A stretch of DNA of 64,000 bases from Prevotella sp. Its GTDB lineage: Bacteria; Bacteroidota; Bacteroidia; Bacteroidales; Bacteroidaceae. This document shows positions 17,040 through 26,085 of the stretch, piece by piece. The notes under the pieces are model-generated. The model made no database searches. It was not told the origin of the DNA and saw only the letters and a list, made by a program, of their open reading frames with translations. The DNA is taken from positions 248,001 through 312,000 of the forward strand of contig JAGAON010000003.1 in the NCBI GenBank assembly GCA_017623655.1, in the 5' to 3' direction. The position numbers were made by a program, and so were the translations under genes. The number at the start of each line of letters is the position of its first letter. Position 1 is the stretch's first letter.

Positions 17040-17975
17040 TTACAATGCGGATGAAAGGCGGAATAGCCTGTAAAACATATCCCCTATATTATATAAGGTG
17101 GGCTTATGGAACAGCCGGCAGATTAGTCTTGCGCGGTAATGTTCGGGTACATAGCCCATGATGTCATCGGCAAGGGACAGCGGAAAGCCGTTGCCGCGGC
17201 AGATGCGGTAGGCGTTCAGCAAACCTATTTCCAGCGGAAAGGGCAGGTGTCCGCGCAGGTGATAGAAGCGGAGCACCTCCTTGTTGGCGCGAAGGCATGA
17301 CCTTACGTTCTTCTCGCCGGCGTCTTTGGTGTATGATGTGCGGTTGTCCGTGCGGTAAAGATATACCACTTCGTCTGTCCACGAGCGTGAGACAAGGGGC
17401 AGAAGGCGTGCCATGGCGCAGAAATCTTCGGCGCAGTCTATGCCGTCAAAGAACATATTGGGCAGCTTTTGCAGCACGGAAGCCTTGTATAGCCGTCCCC
17501 ACAGCTGGTGTGTCCCGATGCTTTGGCAGAGTATTCTGTTGAGGTAAGCGTCCTTGTTTCCATGAAACGGCAACTGTATCGGTCCCTCCTTACCGTCGGA
17601 GTACTCTCTGTATGCGCCGTCAACGATGTCCGTTCCCGTCTCTTTCATGCGCTTTACGAGTGTGGCGATGGCCTCGCGGGGTAGCAAGTCGTCGCTGTCG
17701 GCAAAGAAAAAGCAGTCTGTCCTTACCTCTTTTACAAGTCTTGCGCGTGTCATGCCGATACCGCTGTTGCGCTCGTTGCGTATTATCCGCACGGCGTTCC
17801 TGCGCTCCGGGTATCGCTGTATGGCCTTTTCCAGCACACGGATGCTGCCGTCCGGTGTGCTGTCATCACAGAAAACATACTCTATGTCGGGGTATGTTTG
17901 CGAGAAAAGACTGTCCGCACAGTCGGCGATATACCGTTCTACACCGTATATGGGGATGAGTATTGTTACTGTCAT
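17040..17975 (-). CDS. Family 2 glycosyltransferase
   Basis: 311 residues. A GT-A fold N-terminus: TVTILIPIYGVERYIADCAD, the nucleotide-binding CDDSTPDGS (about 37-45), and the metal-binding ADSDD (about 93-97). Downstream GDDD-like acceptor features are weaker (FDGIDCAEDFCAMA). Likely adds one sugar from a nucleotide-sugar donor to a growing lipid-linked glycan on the cytoplasmic side. It is third from last in the leftward locus reading, separated from the upstream GT4 by a strong hairpin at 17986-18040. Donor and acceptor are not predictable. Confidence 0.9.
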   Translation of the reverse strand: MTVTILIPIYGVERYIADCADSLFSQTYPDIEYVFCDDSTPDGSIRVLEKAIQRYPERRNAVRIIRNERNSGIGMTRARLVKEVRTDCFFFADSDDLLPREAIATLVKRMKETGTDIVDGAYREYSDGKEGPIQLPFHGNKDAYLNRILCQSIGTHQLWGRLYKASVLQKLPNMFFDGIDCAEDFCAMARLLPLVSRSWTDEVVYLYRTDNRTSYTKDAGEKNVRSCLRANKEVLRFYHLRGHLPFPLEIGLLNAYRICRGNGFPLSLADDIMGYVPEHYRARLICRLFHKPTLYNIGDMFYRLFRLSSAL

Positions 17976-17985
17976 GTAATGATAT

Positions 17986-18040
17986 AAGCCCCGTTCCCTT
18001 ATCCCTTTGCCGGTGACAAAAGGGTAGGGAAGCGGGGCTT
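17986..18040 (-). promoter_or_regulatory. Strong intra-operon hairpin between GT4 and GT2 genes
   Basis: AAGCCCCGTTCCCT on the left pairs with AGGGAAGCGGGGCTT on the right, extended by CCCTTT/AAAGGG nearer the loop. It lies 8 nt past the GT4 stop and 10 nt before the GT2 start. There is no T-run on the minus strand, so it looks more like an RNA stabiliser or attenuator than a simple terminator. Confidence 0.6.
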
Positions 18041-18047
18041 CGTTGGT

Positions 18048-19136
18048 TTATTGTTGGTATAAAAGTTCGTATTTTCTCTGCATTTCGCCGATGGAGAACC
18101 GCTTGTTGACGAAGTCTTGTGCCTTGATGACAAGCGCCTTGCGGTCGGCGTGGGGCAGTATGTCGCGGAAAAGCCGCAGCCATTCGGCGGTGTCATTGCC
18201 ATGAACGGCCAGCGGCCAGTCTGCCGGCAGGGTGTCGGATAGTCCCGGACAGCTGTTGATCAGTGTAGGAAGGCCGTTCATGGAGGCCTCCACGGAAAGA
18301 AGACCGAGCCCCTCGAAGGCCGACGGCATGATGAGATAGTCGAACGAACGCATGATGGCGGCGATGCCGTGGAGTGGCGGATGGATGGTGACATTGCCCG
18401 TGTTGCGCAGCGAATCGACGATGTTCTGCTGCCTGCCGGCACCGAATATGTGGAAGTGGTAGCGTTTGTCGTCAGCCAAAGCCTTTATGATGGCGCAGAG
18501 GGTGGTTATGCCTTTCTGTTCCTCAAAGCGTCCGGCGAAGAGGATATTGGTCTTGTTTGGCACGATGCCGGTGTATGTCCGCTGTCCGGTCGGGGCTATA
18601 CCATTATATATTATGGGCGGCATGGCGGAGCCATAGCGGTCATGGTACGCCGCCTGCACGCCCGGTGAGATGGCTACGTTGGTGCCCTTTTGCTGCATAA
18701 GGCGTTCCACCCGGGGGCCGATGAAGCCCATACCAGTCCACAGACAGGTGTTGTGGATGGTGCGTATGAGCCTAACCTTGATGAAGGGAAACAGCCTTAG
18801 GGTGAGCCATACGGCCATATCGGGCATCTCTGTGTGGCTGTGTATGACGTCAGGACGGTGCCTTAACCACAGGAACAGGAAGCGGATGGGGAACAATATG
18901 GACACAAGGCGGTCGGCATAGTAGTGCAGATGCAGATAGACCGGCAGCCAAGAGCGGTGGAAGTGGATGCCGTTCTGCTTGAGTTCCGTCAGCATTTGGC
19001 GTGTGAAGGCACTGTGTCCGCGCTGTAACTCCACGATGTGGTGCTCGAAACCGGGGCTTTTCGACATGGCGATGTTGACGGCAACGCGCTCCGCTCCGCC
19101 CATGTCAATGTGGGTTATGATGTGAAATACCTTCAT
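18048..19136 (-). CDS. Family 4 glycosyltransferase
   Basis: 362 residues from ATG 19136 (MKVFHIITHIDMGGAERVA); a longer frame upstream is unsupported. GT-B fold signatures: GGAERVAVNIA at the N-terminus, FAGRFEEQKG (about 197), and the donor-binding E-x7-E in PSAFEGLGLLSVEASMNGLP (about 275-295). Its ATG overlaps the stop of the preceding membrane protein by 4 nt, so they are translationally coupled. It would retain the anomeric configuration of a nucleotide-sugar donor. Specific sugar unknown. Confidence 0.9.
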   Translation of the reverse strand: MKVFHIITHIDMGGAERVAVNIAMSKSPGFEHHIVELQRGHSAFTRQMLTELKQNGIHFHRSWLPVYLHLHYYADRLVSILFPIRFLFLWLRHRPDVIHSHTEMPDMAVWLTLRLFPFIKVRLIRTIHNTCLWTGMGFIGPRVERLMQQKGTNVAISPGVQAAYHDRYGSAMPPIIYNGIAPTGQRTYTGIVPNKTNILFAGRFEEQKGITTLCAIIKALADDKRYHFHIFGAGRQQNIVDSLRNTGNVTIHPPLHGIAAIMRSFDYLIMPSAFEGLGLLSVEASMNGLPTLINSCPGLSDTLPADWPLAVHGNDTAEWLRLFRDILPHADRKALVIKAQDFVNKRFSIGEMQRKYELLYQQ

Positions 19137-20482
19137 TTTATGATATGCTCCACGATGATTTTGAGGTTGTGTCCCCATGAGAAGACGGTGAGAAAGAGCA
19201 GCGAACAGAGGACAGCCATGTTCAGGACAGGCCGCATCTCCGTGGCTTTAAGCAGGTATGCCGCCGCTATCGGCATTAGAAAAGCCCAGTGGGCGGTCAT
19301 GATGTATGTGTCGGCATTGGCAAATTCCAGTCCCACGTGCAGCATCATGTCGAAGAGGAACATCGCCATCGTCATCCATAAGAGCCTCTTCCGCCGTCCG
19401 CACCATACCCCGGCGGCGAGCAAAAGCACCGTCATGGCCTCCAGAGCGTAGTACCACCAGTAGTTGTAGCGCACCAAGGCGGGGCGTGTCTTGTTCGCGT
19501 CCATGAGGGCATAGTCCTCATGTAGCAGGAAGCCTTCGCCGAAAATGTTTTCCACAAGGGACGGTATTCTGTCTATATGATGCTCCGTATTCGTCACTAT
19601 TGGTATGTCAACAATCTGCTCCGCACGCCTTTTCTTTATGTCAACCTTCTCCTTTTCCCATTGTTTGGCGAACACACTGTCGCGCTTAGCCTTCTTCACC
19701 ATCATCTCGGTGTTACTCTTTTGCTCCTCGGCCTGCACCGTGTCTTCCTGATAAAAGTACAGTCCGGCGAGTATGGCAAGCGGTATCAGATAGGCGGTGA
19801 AGTGCAGTACGATGCGCGGAAATGGCTTCCTTCCCCATTGGGTGAACAGGTCTGCCAGCCCTACTTTCACCATATTGGTGGTCGTTATGCCCGTTGAAAC
19901 GAAGAGAAGCGGCAGTGATTGCCACAGCGGCATGGCTCGTTTGCGGTTTATTGCCTTGCCGGCCAGATAGACGGTGAGCAGCAGCAGCGGCAGGGTAAGG
20001 CTCATGTGGTCGGGCGTGAAGGTCACAAGCATGATGTGGGAGAAGGAGAAAAACCATGCCGTCAGCAGCAGACTGTGCGCCAATGACAGCCCTGTCAGCC
20101 TGCGCAGGATGCGGAACATCAGCAGCCATGAGGCCGATGCGAGCAGCGTCCACACCACGGCGACGATGAATATGGTGCAGTTCATGCCGTATTCTGCCAT
20201 CAACCAGCTGTTAAGTTCGGCTAACGGCCACATAATCGCTGCCAGAAGAGGATGCCGGACCAGTATATACAGAGGGCGCCATTTACTTATCGTTATGTAG
20301 GTCAGCGGGTCAAAGCCCGACAACTCGAACCTGTTGTAGAAGGCAGACCAGAACCCTACCTTCGGATTTGTCCACACATCGTAGTGGTATTGCAGCATCA
20401 TGACGTTGAGGGCGGCCATCAACAGCAGTCCGGACAGCGCCACAAGCAGGGTCTCCTTATGTCTCTTTACGAATGAAGGCAT
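19133..20482 (-). CDS. Polytopic membrane protein, paralogue B of a tandem pair in the polysaccharide locus
   Basis: 449 residues, about 9-10 membrane spans. After the first span comes a loop with SGFDPLTYITISKWRPLY and RHPLLAAIMWPLAELN; a soluble Lys/Glu-rich stretch lies near 255-315, then VENIFGEGFLLHEDYALMD and a C-terminal block with GVWCGRRKRLL and DTYIMTAHWAFL. The neighbour at 20500-21954 shares all these blocks, so the two arose by duplication. It resembles a Bacteroidetes-only DUF family (DUF6080 by recollection). The fold, with an early periplasmic loop and many spans, is reminiscent of GT-C transferases or polymerases, but I see no sure catalytic motif. Confidence 0.7.
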   Translation of the reverse strand: MPSFVKRHKETLLVALSGLLLMAALNVMMLQYHYDVWTNPKVGFWSAFYNRFELSGFDPLTYITISKWRPLYILVRHPLLAAIMWPLAELNSWLMAEYGMNCTIFIVAVVWTLLASASWLLMFRILRRLTGLSLAHSLLLTAWFFSFSHIMLVTFTPDHMSLTLPLLLLTVYLAGKAINRKRAMPLWQSLPLLFVSTGITTTNMVKVGLADLFTQWGRKPFPRIVLHFTAYLIPLAILAGLYFYQEDTVQAEEQKSNTEMMVKKAKRDSVFAKQWEKEKVDIKKRRAEQIVDIPIVTNTEHHIDRIPSLVENIFGEGFLLHEDYALMDANKTRPALVRYNYWWYYALEAMTVLLLAAGVWCGRRKRLLWMTMAMFLFDMMLHVGLEFANADTYIMTAHWAFLMPIAAAYLLKATEMRPVLNMAVLCSLLFLTVFSWGHNLKIIVEHIIK

Positions 20483-20499
20483 GGTGTATTTCCTTTCTT

Positions 20500-21954
20500 T
20501 TATGATGCGAAACTACCGCAGATTACCGTCATATTCCACACGAAACACCACAGGGCGAGTTGTGATATGAACACCGTCATGTAGCCGGCAAGGCTCTTTC
20601 TTCCCTCAATCCGCCGTATCATGTACGCCATGGCGATGGGGATGACGAAGAGATAATGCGCCGACATGATGTAAATCTCGTTTATTCCGAACCCCAATCC
20701 CATGTGCAGCGTCATGTCCATGATGAAGAATGACATTGCCGTCCATAGGAAAAGCAGCCGCCGTCCGCACCATATCCCGATAAGGAACATAAGCACTATC
20801 GCCCCTTCCACGGCGTAATTGACGTTCTTCCACAACCCGCTGTACCTCACAAATACCGGCCTGTTGCGCAGCACGTCGCCCAAAGGATACGCCTGATGCA
20901 ACTGTATCGCCTCTCCAAACAGGTTCTCCACGGCGGTGTCCCAGCGTGAAGTCGTCTTGTCAGTCCACCGCATGAACTCGCCTTTCGCAAACGGTTTACC
21001 CGTGTTACGGTTCCATATCATCCTGTGGTCAGCCCTGTATTTCGCTTCGGCACGCTGCTGTTTTATCCGCTTTACGGCCTTGTTCACCGACGCTTCGTCC
21101 TTGTTGGCGATGGTATCGGCCACCTGTCGGCGCAGCAAGGCGGTGGCCTCACGGTCTTTCCGCATCTTAACCTCCTGCCGTTTCATGTCTTTCGGCCACT
21201 GCCATGTCCTGTATTCCCACCTTGCGAAGCTCCATATCATGGCGGAAGGAAGCACAACCGCCAGCAGCAGATACTTCCATCGGAAGAACCTCCGGCGTCT
21301 TGTCACCATGGCGGCAAGAAAAACTTTCAGTCCGTTGTTAAGGGATACGCCGGCGGTGAGCGTGAACAACGCTATGGTCTGCCACATATTGAGGGCGGAA
21401 CCGCGCTTCAGCTTCTCGCCGCCGAGCCATATCGTAAGCAGAAGACAGCACTGCGACATCACGAAATGGTCCGGAGCCATGGATGAAAGCATGGTGAATC
21501 CGAACGAAAAATACAGCGATGCCAGCGCCAGAGTGTGCCAATAGCCTATCCCGACCACGTTTCTGAGAATGCGGTACAGGAACACAAACGAGTAGGTGGA
21601 GCACACAACGAGTATCAATGCCATAAGTATCGTGGCGCAGTTTACACCCGTCAGCCACATCAAGCCTTGGTTAATGAGGTAGAAAGGCCACATAAAGAAT
21701 GCCAGCAACGGGTGTCTGTATATGTTGTATGCAGGGAACCAGTCGGATATTACCTCGTAAGTCAGCGGGTCAAAGCCCGATACACGGTATGTGTTGACAA
21801 ACAGTTTGTGGTAGTTTTCGGCCGGGACGCTAAAAGCATTCCAGTACCCGCACACGTTGATGGCGTTGAGAATGATGAACACCACTGCCGCCACCGCCAC
21901 CGGCTTGTATTCCTCCCGGCGCAGTTCCACTATGTTTATTATTCGTCTGAGCAT
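20500..21954 (-). CDS. Polytopic membrane protein, paralogue A of the tandem pair
   Basis: 484 residues from ATG 21954, 5 nt after the stop of the upstream GT4. It shares with its neighbour the loop SGFDPLTYEVISDWFPAYN, RHPLLAFFMWPFYLIN, the cytoplasm-like charged insert (about 265-350, rich in Lys/Arg), VENLFGEAIQLHQAYPL and the C-terminal WCGRRLLFLWTAMSFF and NEIYIMSAHYLF. About nine spans. Being flanked by GT4 genes in one operon, a role as polymerase, lipid-linked transferase or ligase is plausible. No characterised homologue is recognised. The 17-nt gap to the next gene supports co-transcription. Confidence 0.7.
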   Translation of the reverse strand: MLRRIINIVELRREEYKPVAVAAVVFIILNAINVCGYWNAFSVPAENYHKLFVNTYRVSGFDPLTYEVISDWFPAYNIYRHPLLAFFMWPFYLINQGLMWLTGVNCATILMALILVVCSTYSFVFLYRILRNVVGIGYWHTLALASLYFSFGFTMLSSMAPDHFVMSQCCLLLTIWLGGEKLKRGSALNMWQTIALFTLTAGVSLNNGLKVFLAAMVTRRRRFFRWKYLLLAVVLPSAMIWSFARWEYRTWQWPKDMKRQEVKMRKDREATALLRRQVADTIANKDEASVNKAVKRIKQQRAEAKYRADHRMIWNRNTGKPFAKGEFMRWTDKTTSRWDTAVENLFGEAIQLHQAYPLGDVLRNRPVFVRYSGLWKNVNYAVEGAIVLMFLIGIWCGRRLLFLWTAMSFFIMDMTLHMGLGFGINEIYIMSAHYLFVIPIAMAYMIRRIEGRKSLAGYMTVFISQLALWCFVWNMTVICGSFAS

Positions 21955-21959
21955 AATAT

Positions 21960-23177
21960 TTACTGTTCCTCGTACACTTTTCTGTATCTCTCCGCTACGC
22001 TCTTCTCGCCGTAACACCTTACCGCCTTTTCCCTTGCGGCCTCCGAAAGGCGTTCCGCATTGCCCTCCGCCGTTACGAAACGTATGCCCTCCGCCAGACT
22101 CGTGGCATCCTTATAGTCCGCCACATAGCCGTTTTCCAGATGGTCGATCATCTCCGGTATGCCGCCGACATTGAACCCCACGCATGGCGTTCCGCAGGCC
22201 ATCGCCTCCATGATGGTGTTCGGAAGATTCTCCGACAGCGACGGCAATACGAAGGCATCGGCGGCGGAATAGACCTTGCGTATGGTGTCCGCGTCATTGA
22301 CGTAGCCCATGACGTGAACCCGTGTGGTGTTCATACGCTCTGCCATGCCAGTCTCTTTTCCGCCGAGCATTACGAGTTCCACGTCCTTGTCGCCCATTCT
22401 GTTCACCGCTTCCGCCAGGTAGTCCATACCCTTGTAGGGGTTGCTCACGCTCTGGGCCACAAAGAGAAGCAGCTTCTTGTCCTGCGGAAGGTTCAGTGAA
22501 GAGCGGCAGGCCGTGCGGTCTTGCGGCGCATAATATGCAGTGTCGATGGGGTTTGGAATCACGGTCACTTTCCTGTCGCCCAGCAGCGAGCTCCTCATCG
22601 CCTCGCCATACAGCCACCGGCTGCAAGTCACGAACGTTATGTCATGCTGTGAAAACAATGCCTTTTTCTTCTTCCAGACACTGTGTGAGAGGTCGTTCCC
22701 GCCTTTCCTGCGCAGGTACTTGCAGTTTCCGCACTCCCTTGTGAAGTTGTCGCACCCTAAGGTAAGGTGGCATATCCCCGTCGTAGGCCACGCGTCGTGC
22801 ATCGTCCACACTACTTTCTTGCCGCTGCACAGTATCTTGCGCAGTTCTTTCAGTGACACAAAGCCTTGGTTTATCCAGTGCAGGTTAATGACGTCAGCCT
22901 CCCTGAACGCCTTGGTCTCCGTCACATCCTCGCCGCAGGCGGCTGTGTCAATCGCGAAAAGATCGCGTAGGCTCATGCCGTTGGCAAGGAAAATGCCCAG
23001 CCGTTCGATAACGGCCGGCACGCCGCCCCATTTCTTTTTCCATAACGGCAGCGGCAGACTGCGGCGTGAAAGCATCGACGCCTCTATCCCGTTGGCGTTG
23101 AGCGCGTCCGAAAGCCGCCGTGCCGCTATCGCCGCACCGCCCATGTCATCGAATGTACTTATTATTAATACCTTCAT
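21960..23177 (-). CDS. Family 4 glycosyltransferase
   Basis: 405 residues from ATG 23177 (MKVLIISTFDDMGGAAIAAR). N-terminal domain includes HWINQGFVSL and a Cys cluster (CDNFTRECGNCKYLRRKGG, about 165-185) seen in a subset of Bacteroidetes GT4 enzymes, possibly binding zinc. The donor domain has VMLGGKETG and PSLSENLPNTIMEAMACGTP (about 325-345), with the E-x7-E pair. Its ATG overlaps the VanZ-like stop by 4 nt. It would transfer a sugar during repeat-unit assembly; the donor is unknown. Confidence 0.9.
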   Translation of the reverse strand: MKVLIISTFDDMGGAAIAARRLSDALNANGIEASMLSRRSLPLPLWKKKWGGVPAVIERLGIFLANGMSLRDLFAIDTAACGEDVTETKAFREADVINLHWINQGFVSLKELRKILCSGKKVVWTMHDAWPTTGICHLTLGCDNFTRECGNCKYLRRKGGNDLSHSVWKKKKALFSQHDITFVTCSRWLYGEAMRSSLLGDRKVTVIPNPIDTAYYAPQDRTACRSSLNLPQDKKLLLFVAQSVSNPYKGMDYLAEAVNRMGDKDVELVMLGGKETGMAERMNTTRVHVMGYVNDADTIRKVYSAADAFVLPSLSENLPNTIMEAMACGTPCVGFNVGGIPEMIDHLENGYVADYKDATSLAEGIRFVTAEGNAERLSEAAREKAVRCYGEKSVAERYRKVYEEQ

Positions 23178-23557
23178 CTGTGCTGTCTGTAATATATAGC
23201 CCCGCATCCTGTTGCCGCCCCGATGAGCGTTCCGAGCGCATTGCACGCGGCGTCAAACCAGTCGCCGGAGCGGCAGGTGGTGAGGTAAGCCTGGGCCAGT
23301 TCCACGGCACCTCCCATCATAATGGGCGCCAAGACTCCGAAAACAAGCAACCGCCGCCATGATATTGTATTGTGGCAAATGGCATATTCCAGCCAGATTA
23401 CGGCTGTCATCGTGCCATACATCACGAAGTGTGTCCATTTGTCGATAAAATCCACATCGTCCAAAGGCGTCTCCGGTATAGGTATCAAGCACACTGCCCA
23501 AATCACCAAGATAATGGCTATGCTGAAAGGATAGCGTGTAAATTTCCTGATTTTCAC
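23174..23557 (-). CDS. VanZ-like small membrane protein
   Basis: 127 residues with about four spans. Features: IDKWTHFVMYGTMTAVIWLE (about 38-57), GGAVELAQAYLTTCRSGDW (about 80-98) and DAACNALGTLIG, which match the VanZ family (WDKxxHFxxF ... ExxQ ... RxxxxxDxxxNxxG). VanZ itself gives low-level teicoplanin resistance; in Bacteroidetes the family is widespread with unknown role. It is the first gene of the leftward polysaccharide operon, 35 nt from a full-consensus promoter. Confidence 0.8.
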   Translation of the reverse strand: MKIRKFTRYPFSIAIILVIWAVCLIPIPETPLDDVDFIDKWTHFVMYGTMTAVIWLEYAICHNTISWRRLLVFGVLAPIMMGGAVELAQAYLTTCRSGDWFDAACNALGTLIGAATGCGAIYYRQHR

Positions 23558-23591
23558 TGTTTTTGTATGTGTTTTCTTTCCGTTTTGTGTG

Positions 23592-23623
23592 CAAAGTTAA
23601 ACTATTTTTTGTAATTTTGCAAA
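23592..23623 (-). promoter_or_regulatory. Promoter of the polysaccharide operon
   Basis: Minus-strand TTTG (23620-23623), 20-nt spacer, TAACTTTG (23592-23599), 35 nt before the VanZ-like ATG. It is the only strong promoter found for the seven genes 23557-15460, whose junctions are mostly overlaps or short gaps. Confidence 0.8.
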
Positions 23624-23640
23624 GAAAAAGAGTGGTTTCT

Positions 23641-23815
23641 GGGTTTTAGGTTTTAGGTTTTAGGTTTTTGGTCACATCGGTGGCAGACTAAAACAGTCCT
23701 CAAAAGACCAATAATCTCCACCCGAAAGACCTCATAACCTCCAACCCACAACCTCCAACCTCAAGGAATAAAGACCTCACAACCTATAACCCAAAACCTC
23801 CAAACCTTATAGAAT
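23641..23815. repeat. Low-complexity tract: TTTTAGG tandem repeats then ACCTCCAACC-like repeats
   Basis: About three to four units of TTTTAGG occur at 23643-23670, followed by a pyrimidine/A-rich run (ACCTCCAACC, ACAACCTCCAACC, AACCTATAACCC) to 23812. A related run occurs near 44585-44620 (GACCTATAATCC, CACCTCAAACC). It lies upstream of the SNF transporter with no recognisable promoter boxes inside. Confidence 0.6.
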
Positions 23816-25165
23816 ATGTCACAGGTAAACTTTGGTTCCAAGCTCGGCATGATACTTGCCACCGCCGGTTCCGCCGTCGGACTGGGCAATATATGGCGTT
23901 TCCCCACCACAGCCGGCGAGAATGGGGGGGCGGCTTTTATTCTCGTTTATATACTTTTCACCCTGTTGCTCGGTCTGCCCGGCATGCTGGGTGAGTTCCT
24001 TGTAGGTCGCAGCGGCGGCGGTAATGCGCTGCATTCATACGCCAAGGCCGGCAGAAACCGCCTTTGGGGACTGACGGGTGTGATGGGGATGTTCTGCTCC
24101 GCCATCATTCTCGGCTTTTACAGTGTGGTGGCCGGATGGTGCCTCTTCTACCTTTTTCAGGCCGTTTGCGACAATGTCTTGGGCGACAGGGCTTTCATCC
24201 AGTCCGAGTTCAACGCCCTTGTGGCTCATCCGTGGCTGCCGGCCGTAATCAGCGTAGCCTTTATCTTCTTCACTCACGCCATCATAGTGCGCGGCGTGCA
24301 GCGTGGTATCGAGAAGGCGTCGAAGGCCATGATGCCCATGTTGTTCGTCCTTATGCTGCTCCTTATAATCGCCTCCTGCTCCCTTCCCGGAGCTATGAAA
24401 GGCATAACGTTCCTCTTCAAGCCCGATTTCTCCAAACTGACGGCGGACGTCATGTATGAGGCCATAGGGCAGTCCTTCTTCTCCTTGAGCCTCGGTACGG
24501 CCTGTCTGTGTACCTACGCCGCATATTTCCGAAAGGAAGTAAACATCTTCAAGTCGGCAGTGCAGGTAGCCGGCATAGACTGTGGCGTGGCCATCATGGC
24601 GGGACTGATGATATTTCCCGCCGCTTTCGCCGTGGGATTGCAGCCCGATGCGGGCCCGAGCCTGATATTCCAGACGTTACCCTACGTGTTTCAACAGGCG
24701 TTTCCGCATACGGTGGCATACGTGGTGTCCATCATTTTCTTCGCCCTGCTCACCCTTGCGGCACTCACTTCCACTATCTCCATGCACGAGATAGGCACTT
24801 CCTTGCTGTCGGAAGAGATGCGCCTGTCGCGCCGTGCGGCGGCGTTGGTGGTCACATTGTTTTGCAGTGTCATAGGCATTCTGAGCGCATTGAGCATGGG
24901 ACCTTGCCCGATGGGATTCTTCGGCGACACGCTTTTCGGTAATTTCGATTCCCTTACCTCCAATATCCTGCTGCCGTTCGGCGCTTTTGTCACCTCGCTC
25001 CTTGTGGGATGGCGTATGCCGAAAGACGTGATTATGGAGGAGTTGACCAGCGGCGGGCGTTACCCTTGGGCACGCTGGGCGTTCGGAACGTTCCTGTTCC
25101 TCGTCCGTTTCTTTGTTCCCGCCTGTATAGCGGTCATCATTCTCAGCCGCTTCGGGGCGATTTGA
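23816..25165 (+). CDS. Sodium-dependent transporter, neurotransmitter:sodium symporter (SNF) family
   Basis: 449 residues, about 11-12 spans. The Na+-binding first span reads GLGNIWRFPTTAGENGGAAF (about 23-42), the family hallmark, followed by LLGLPGMLGEFLVGR. Later blocks are QSFFSLSLGTACLCTYAAYF and TSTISMHEIGTSLLSEE. LeuT-like members take up amino acids or related solutes with Na+. The substrate cannot be told from motifs. It is transcribed alone, rightward, with a repeat-filled gap on each side. Confidence 0.92.
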   Translation: MSQVNFGSKLGMILATAGSAVGLGNIWRFPTTAGENGGAAFILVYILFTLLLGLPGMLGEFLVGRSGGGNALHSYAKAGRNRLWGLTGVMGMFCSAIILGFYSVVAGWCLFYLFQAVCDNVLGDRAFIQSEFNALVAHPWLPAVISVAFIFFTHAIIVRGVQRGIEKASKAMMPMLFVLMLLLIIASCSLPGAMKGITFLFKPDFSKLTADVMYEAIGQSFFSLSLGTACLCTYAAYFRKEVNIFKSAVQVAGIDCGVAIMAGLMIFPAAFAVGLQPDAGPSLIFQTLPYVFQQAFPHTVAYVVSIIFFALLTLAALTSTISMHEIGTSLLSEEMRLSRRAAALVVTLFCSVIGILSALSMGPCPMGFFGDTLFGNFDSLTSNILLPFGAFVTSLLVGWRMPKDVIMEELTSGGRYPWARWAFGTFLFLVRFFVPACIAVIILSRFGAI

Positions 25166-25189
25166 CCGTGCCGCCAATGCCTTGGTAGG

Positions 25190-25207
25190 GGTACACCTTG
25201 GTGTGCC
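25190..25207. repeat. Degenerate GGACGCACC-type hairpin
   Basis: GGTACACCTTGGTGTGCC is a changed version of the GGACGCACCTTGGTGCGTCC arm. It lies 25 nt after the SNF transporter stop, where it might also stop transcription. Confidence 0.5.
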
Positions 25208-25273
25208 ACTATAAAATATCGCAATGCAAGAGCATTACCAACGCAACAAAAACATGGTGTGATGAACCCTGAA

Positions 25274-25567
25274 AGGGTGACAGAACATAGCACAGGGTGT
25301 AAACCCTGTGTTACCATTTAGGACGAAAAAATAGTATCTGAAACCCCGAAGCCGGCAGGCGAGGAGCACAGCGTGCGACGAGGGGTGTCACAATACAAAA
25401 AGAAGTCATTATCATAAATTAGTGCCACGGTGCATAATGTACAATGGATATATCACCCCTCGGCGGCCTTCTGCCGCCTCGCCTATTGGCTTCGGGGTTC
25501 CCGATACGTTTTGCGGGCATCACATCTGAACACAGGGCTTACACCCTGTGCTATGTTCTGTCACCCC
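25274..25567. repeat. ~300-nt nested inverted-repeat element, copy 1
   Basis: Outer arms: 25274-25310 and 25531-25567 are reverse complements over 37 nt with one internal mismatch (AGCACAGGGTGTAAACCCTG against its complement) besides the terminal base. Inner arms: 25342-25364 (AACCCCGAAGCCGGCAGGCG...) and 25477-25499. Between them is CGAGGGGTGT facing CACCCCTCGG. The copy at 44195-44506 has the same inner arms but a different outer arm. No open frame of note lies inside. With the flanking repeats, 25166-26085 holds no gene. Confidence 0.8.
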
Positions 25568-25709
25568 TTCGGGGTTTCCCGGCGATAATTAACGATGTTA
25601 CAAATACGTTCCAGTGACATCTCAAACCACATCCGTATTCCACTGCAATGATTACAAACATTTCCACAAACGCCACCAACCTCCCAACACGAATGATTAC
25701 AAACGACGT

Positions 25710-25805
25710 TGTAGGGACGCACCTTGGTGCGTCCGCCGTTGATGTGAATTACAAATTGTTTCATGCCTTTACACCGTTTCGGACGCACCAAGGTGCGTCC
25801 CTACA
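25710..25805. repeat. ~97-bp element with perfect 26-bp terminal inverted repeats, copy 1
   Basis: Left arm 25710-25735 (TGTAGGGACGCACC...) and right arm 25780-25805 (...GGTGCGTCCCTACA) are exact reverse complements; each arm is itself a 9-bp hairpin GGACGCACC-TT-GGTGCGTCC. The 44-nt middle (CCGTTGATGTGAATTACAAA...) is shared with copies at 34429 and, inverted, 58196. Similarity to copy 2 continues about 30 nt past the right arm (GCGGTATTCCTCCG). Confidence 0.9.
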
Positions 25806-25851
25806 AAGGCGGTATTCCTCCGTACATTGCGCTGATTGTGGCGCCGCAAAA

Positions 25852-25934
25852 CAATCAGCACCTGATTACCGTGTAAAAGGGTGCTGATTACAACGCAAAC
25901 AGGTGCTGATTACACTGTAATCAGCACCTGTTTG
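25852..25934. repeat. Tetrad repeat copy 3
   Basis: Modules start at 25852, 25873, 25896 and 25917 (pitch 21, 23, 21): CAATCAGCACCTGATTAC, GTAAAAGGGTGCTGATTAC, CAAACAGGTGCTGATTAC, GTAATCAGCACCTGTTTG. In the opposite orientation it nearly equals copy 4 (34323). Confidence 0.92.
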
Positions 25935-26085
25935 TTTTGGCGGTTGTTTACCTCTGTTTCCCAAACAATTACAACACGTTCTTCGATAGCCGCGCTTTTT
26001 GTCCGCTAACCGCTATTAACACGACCTTCAACTCTATATGAGCAGCAAGGAAGAAACAGAATCATATCAGAAAACTTGCAATTTA

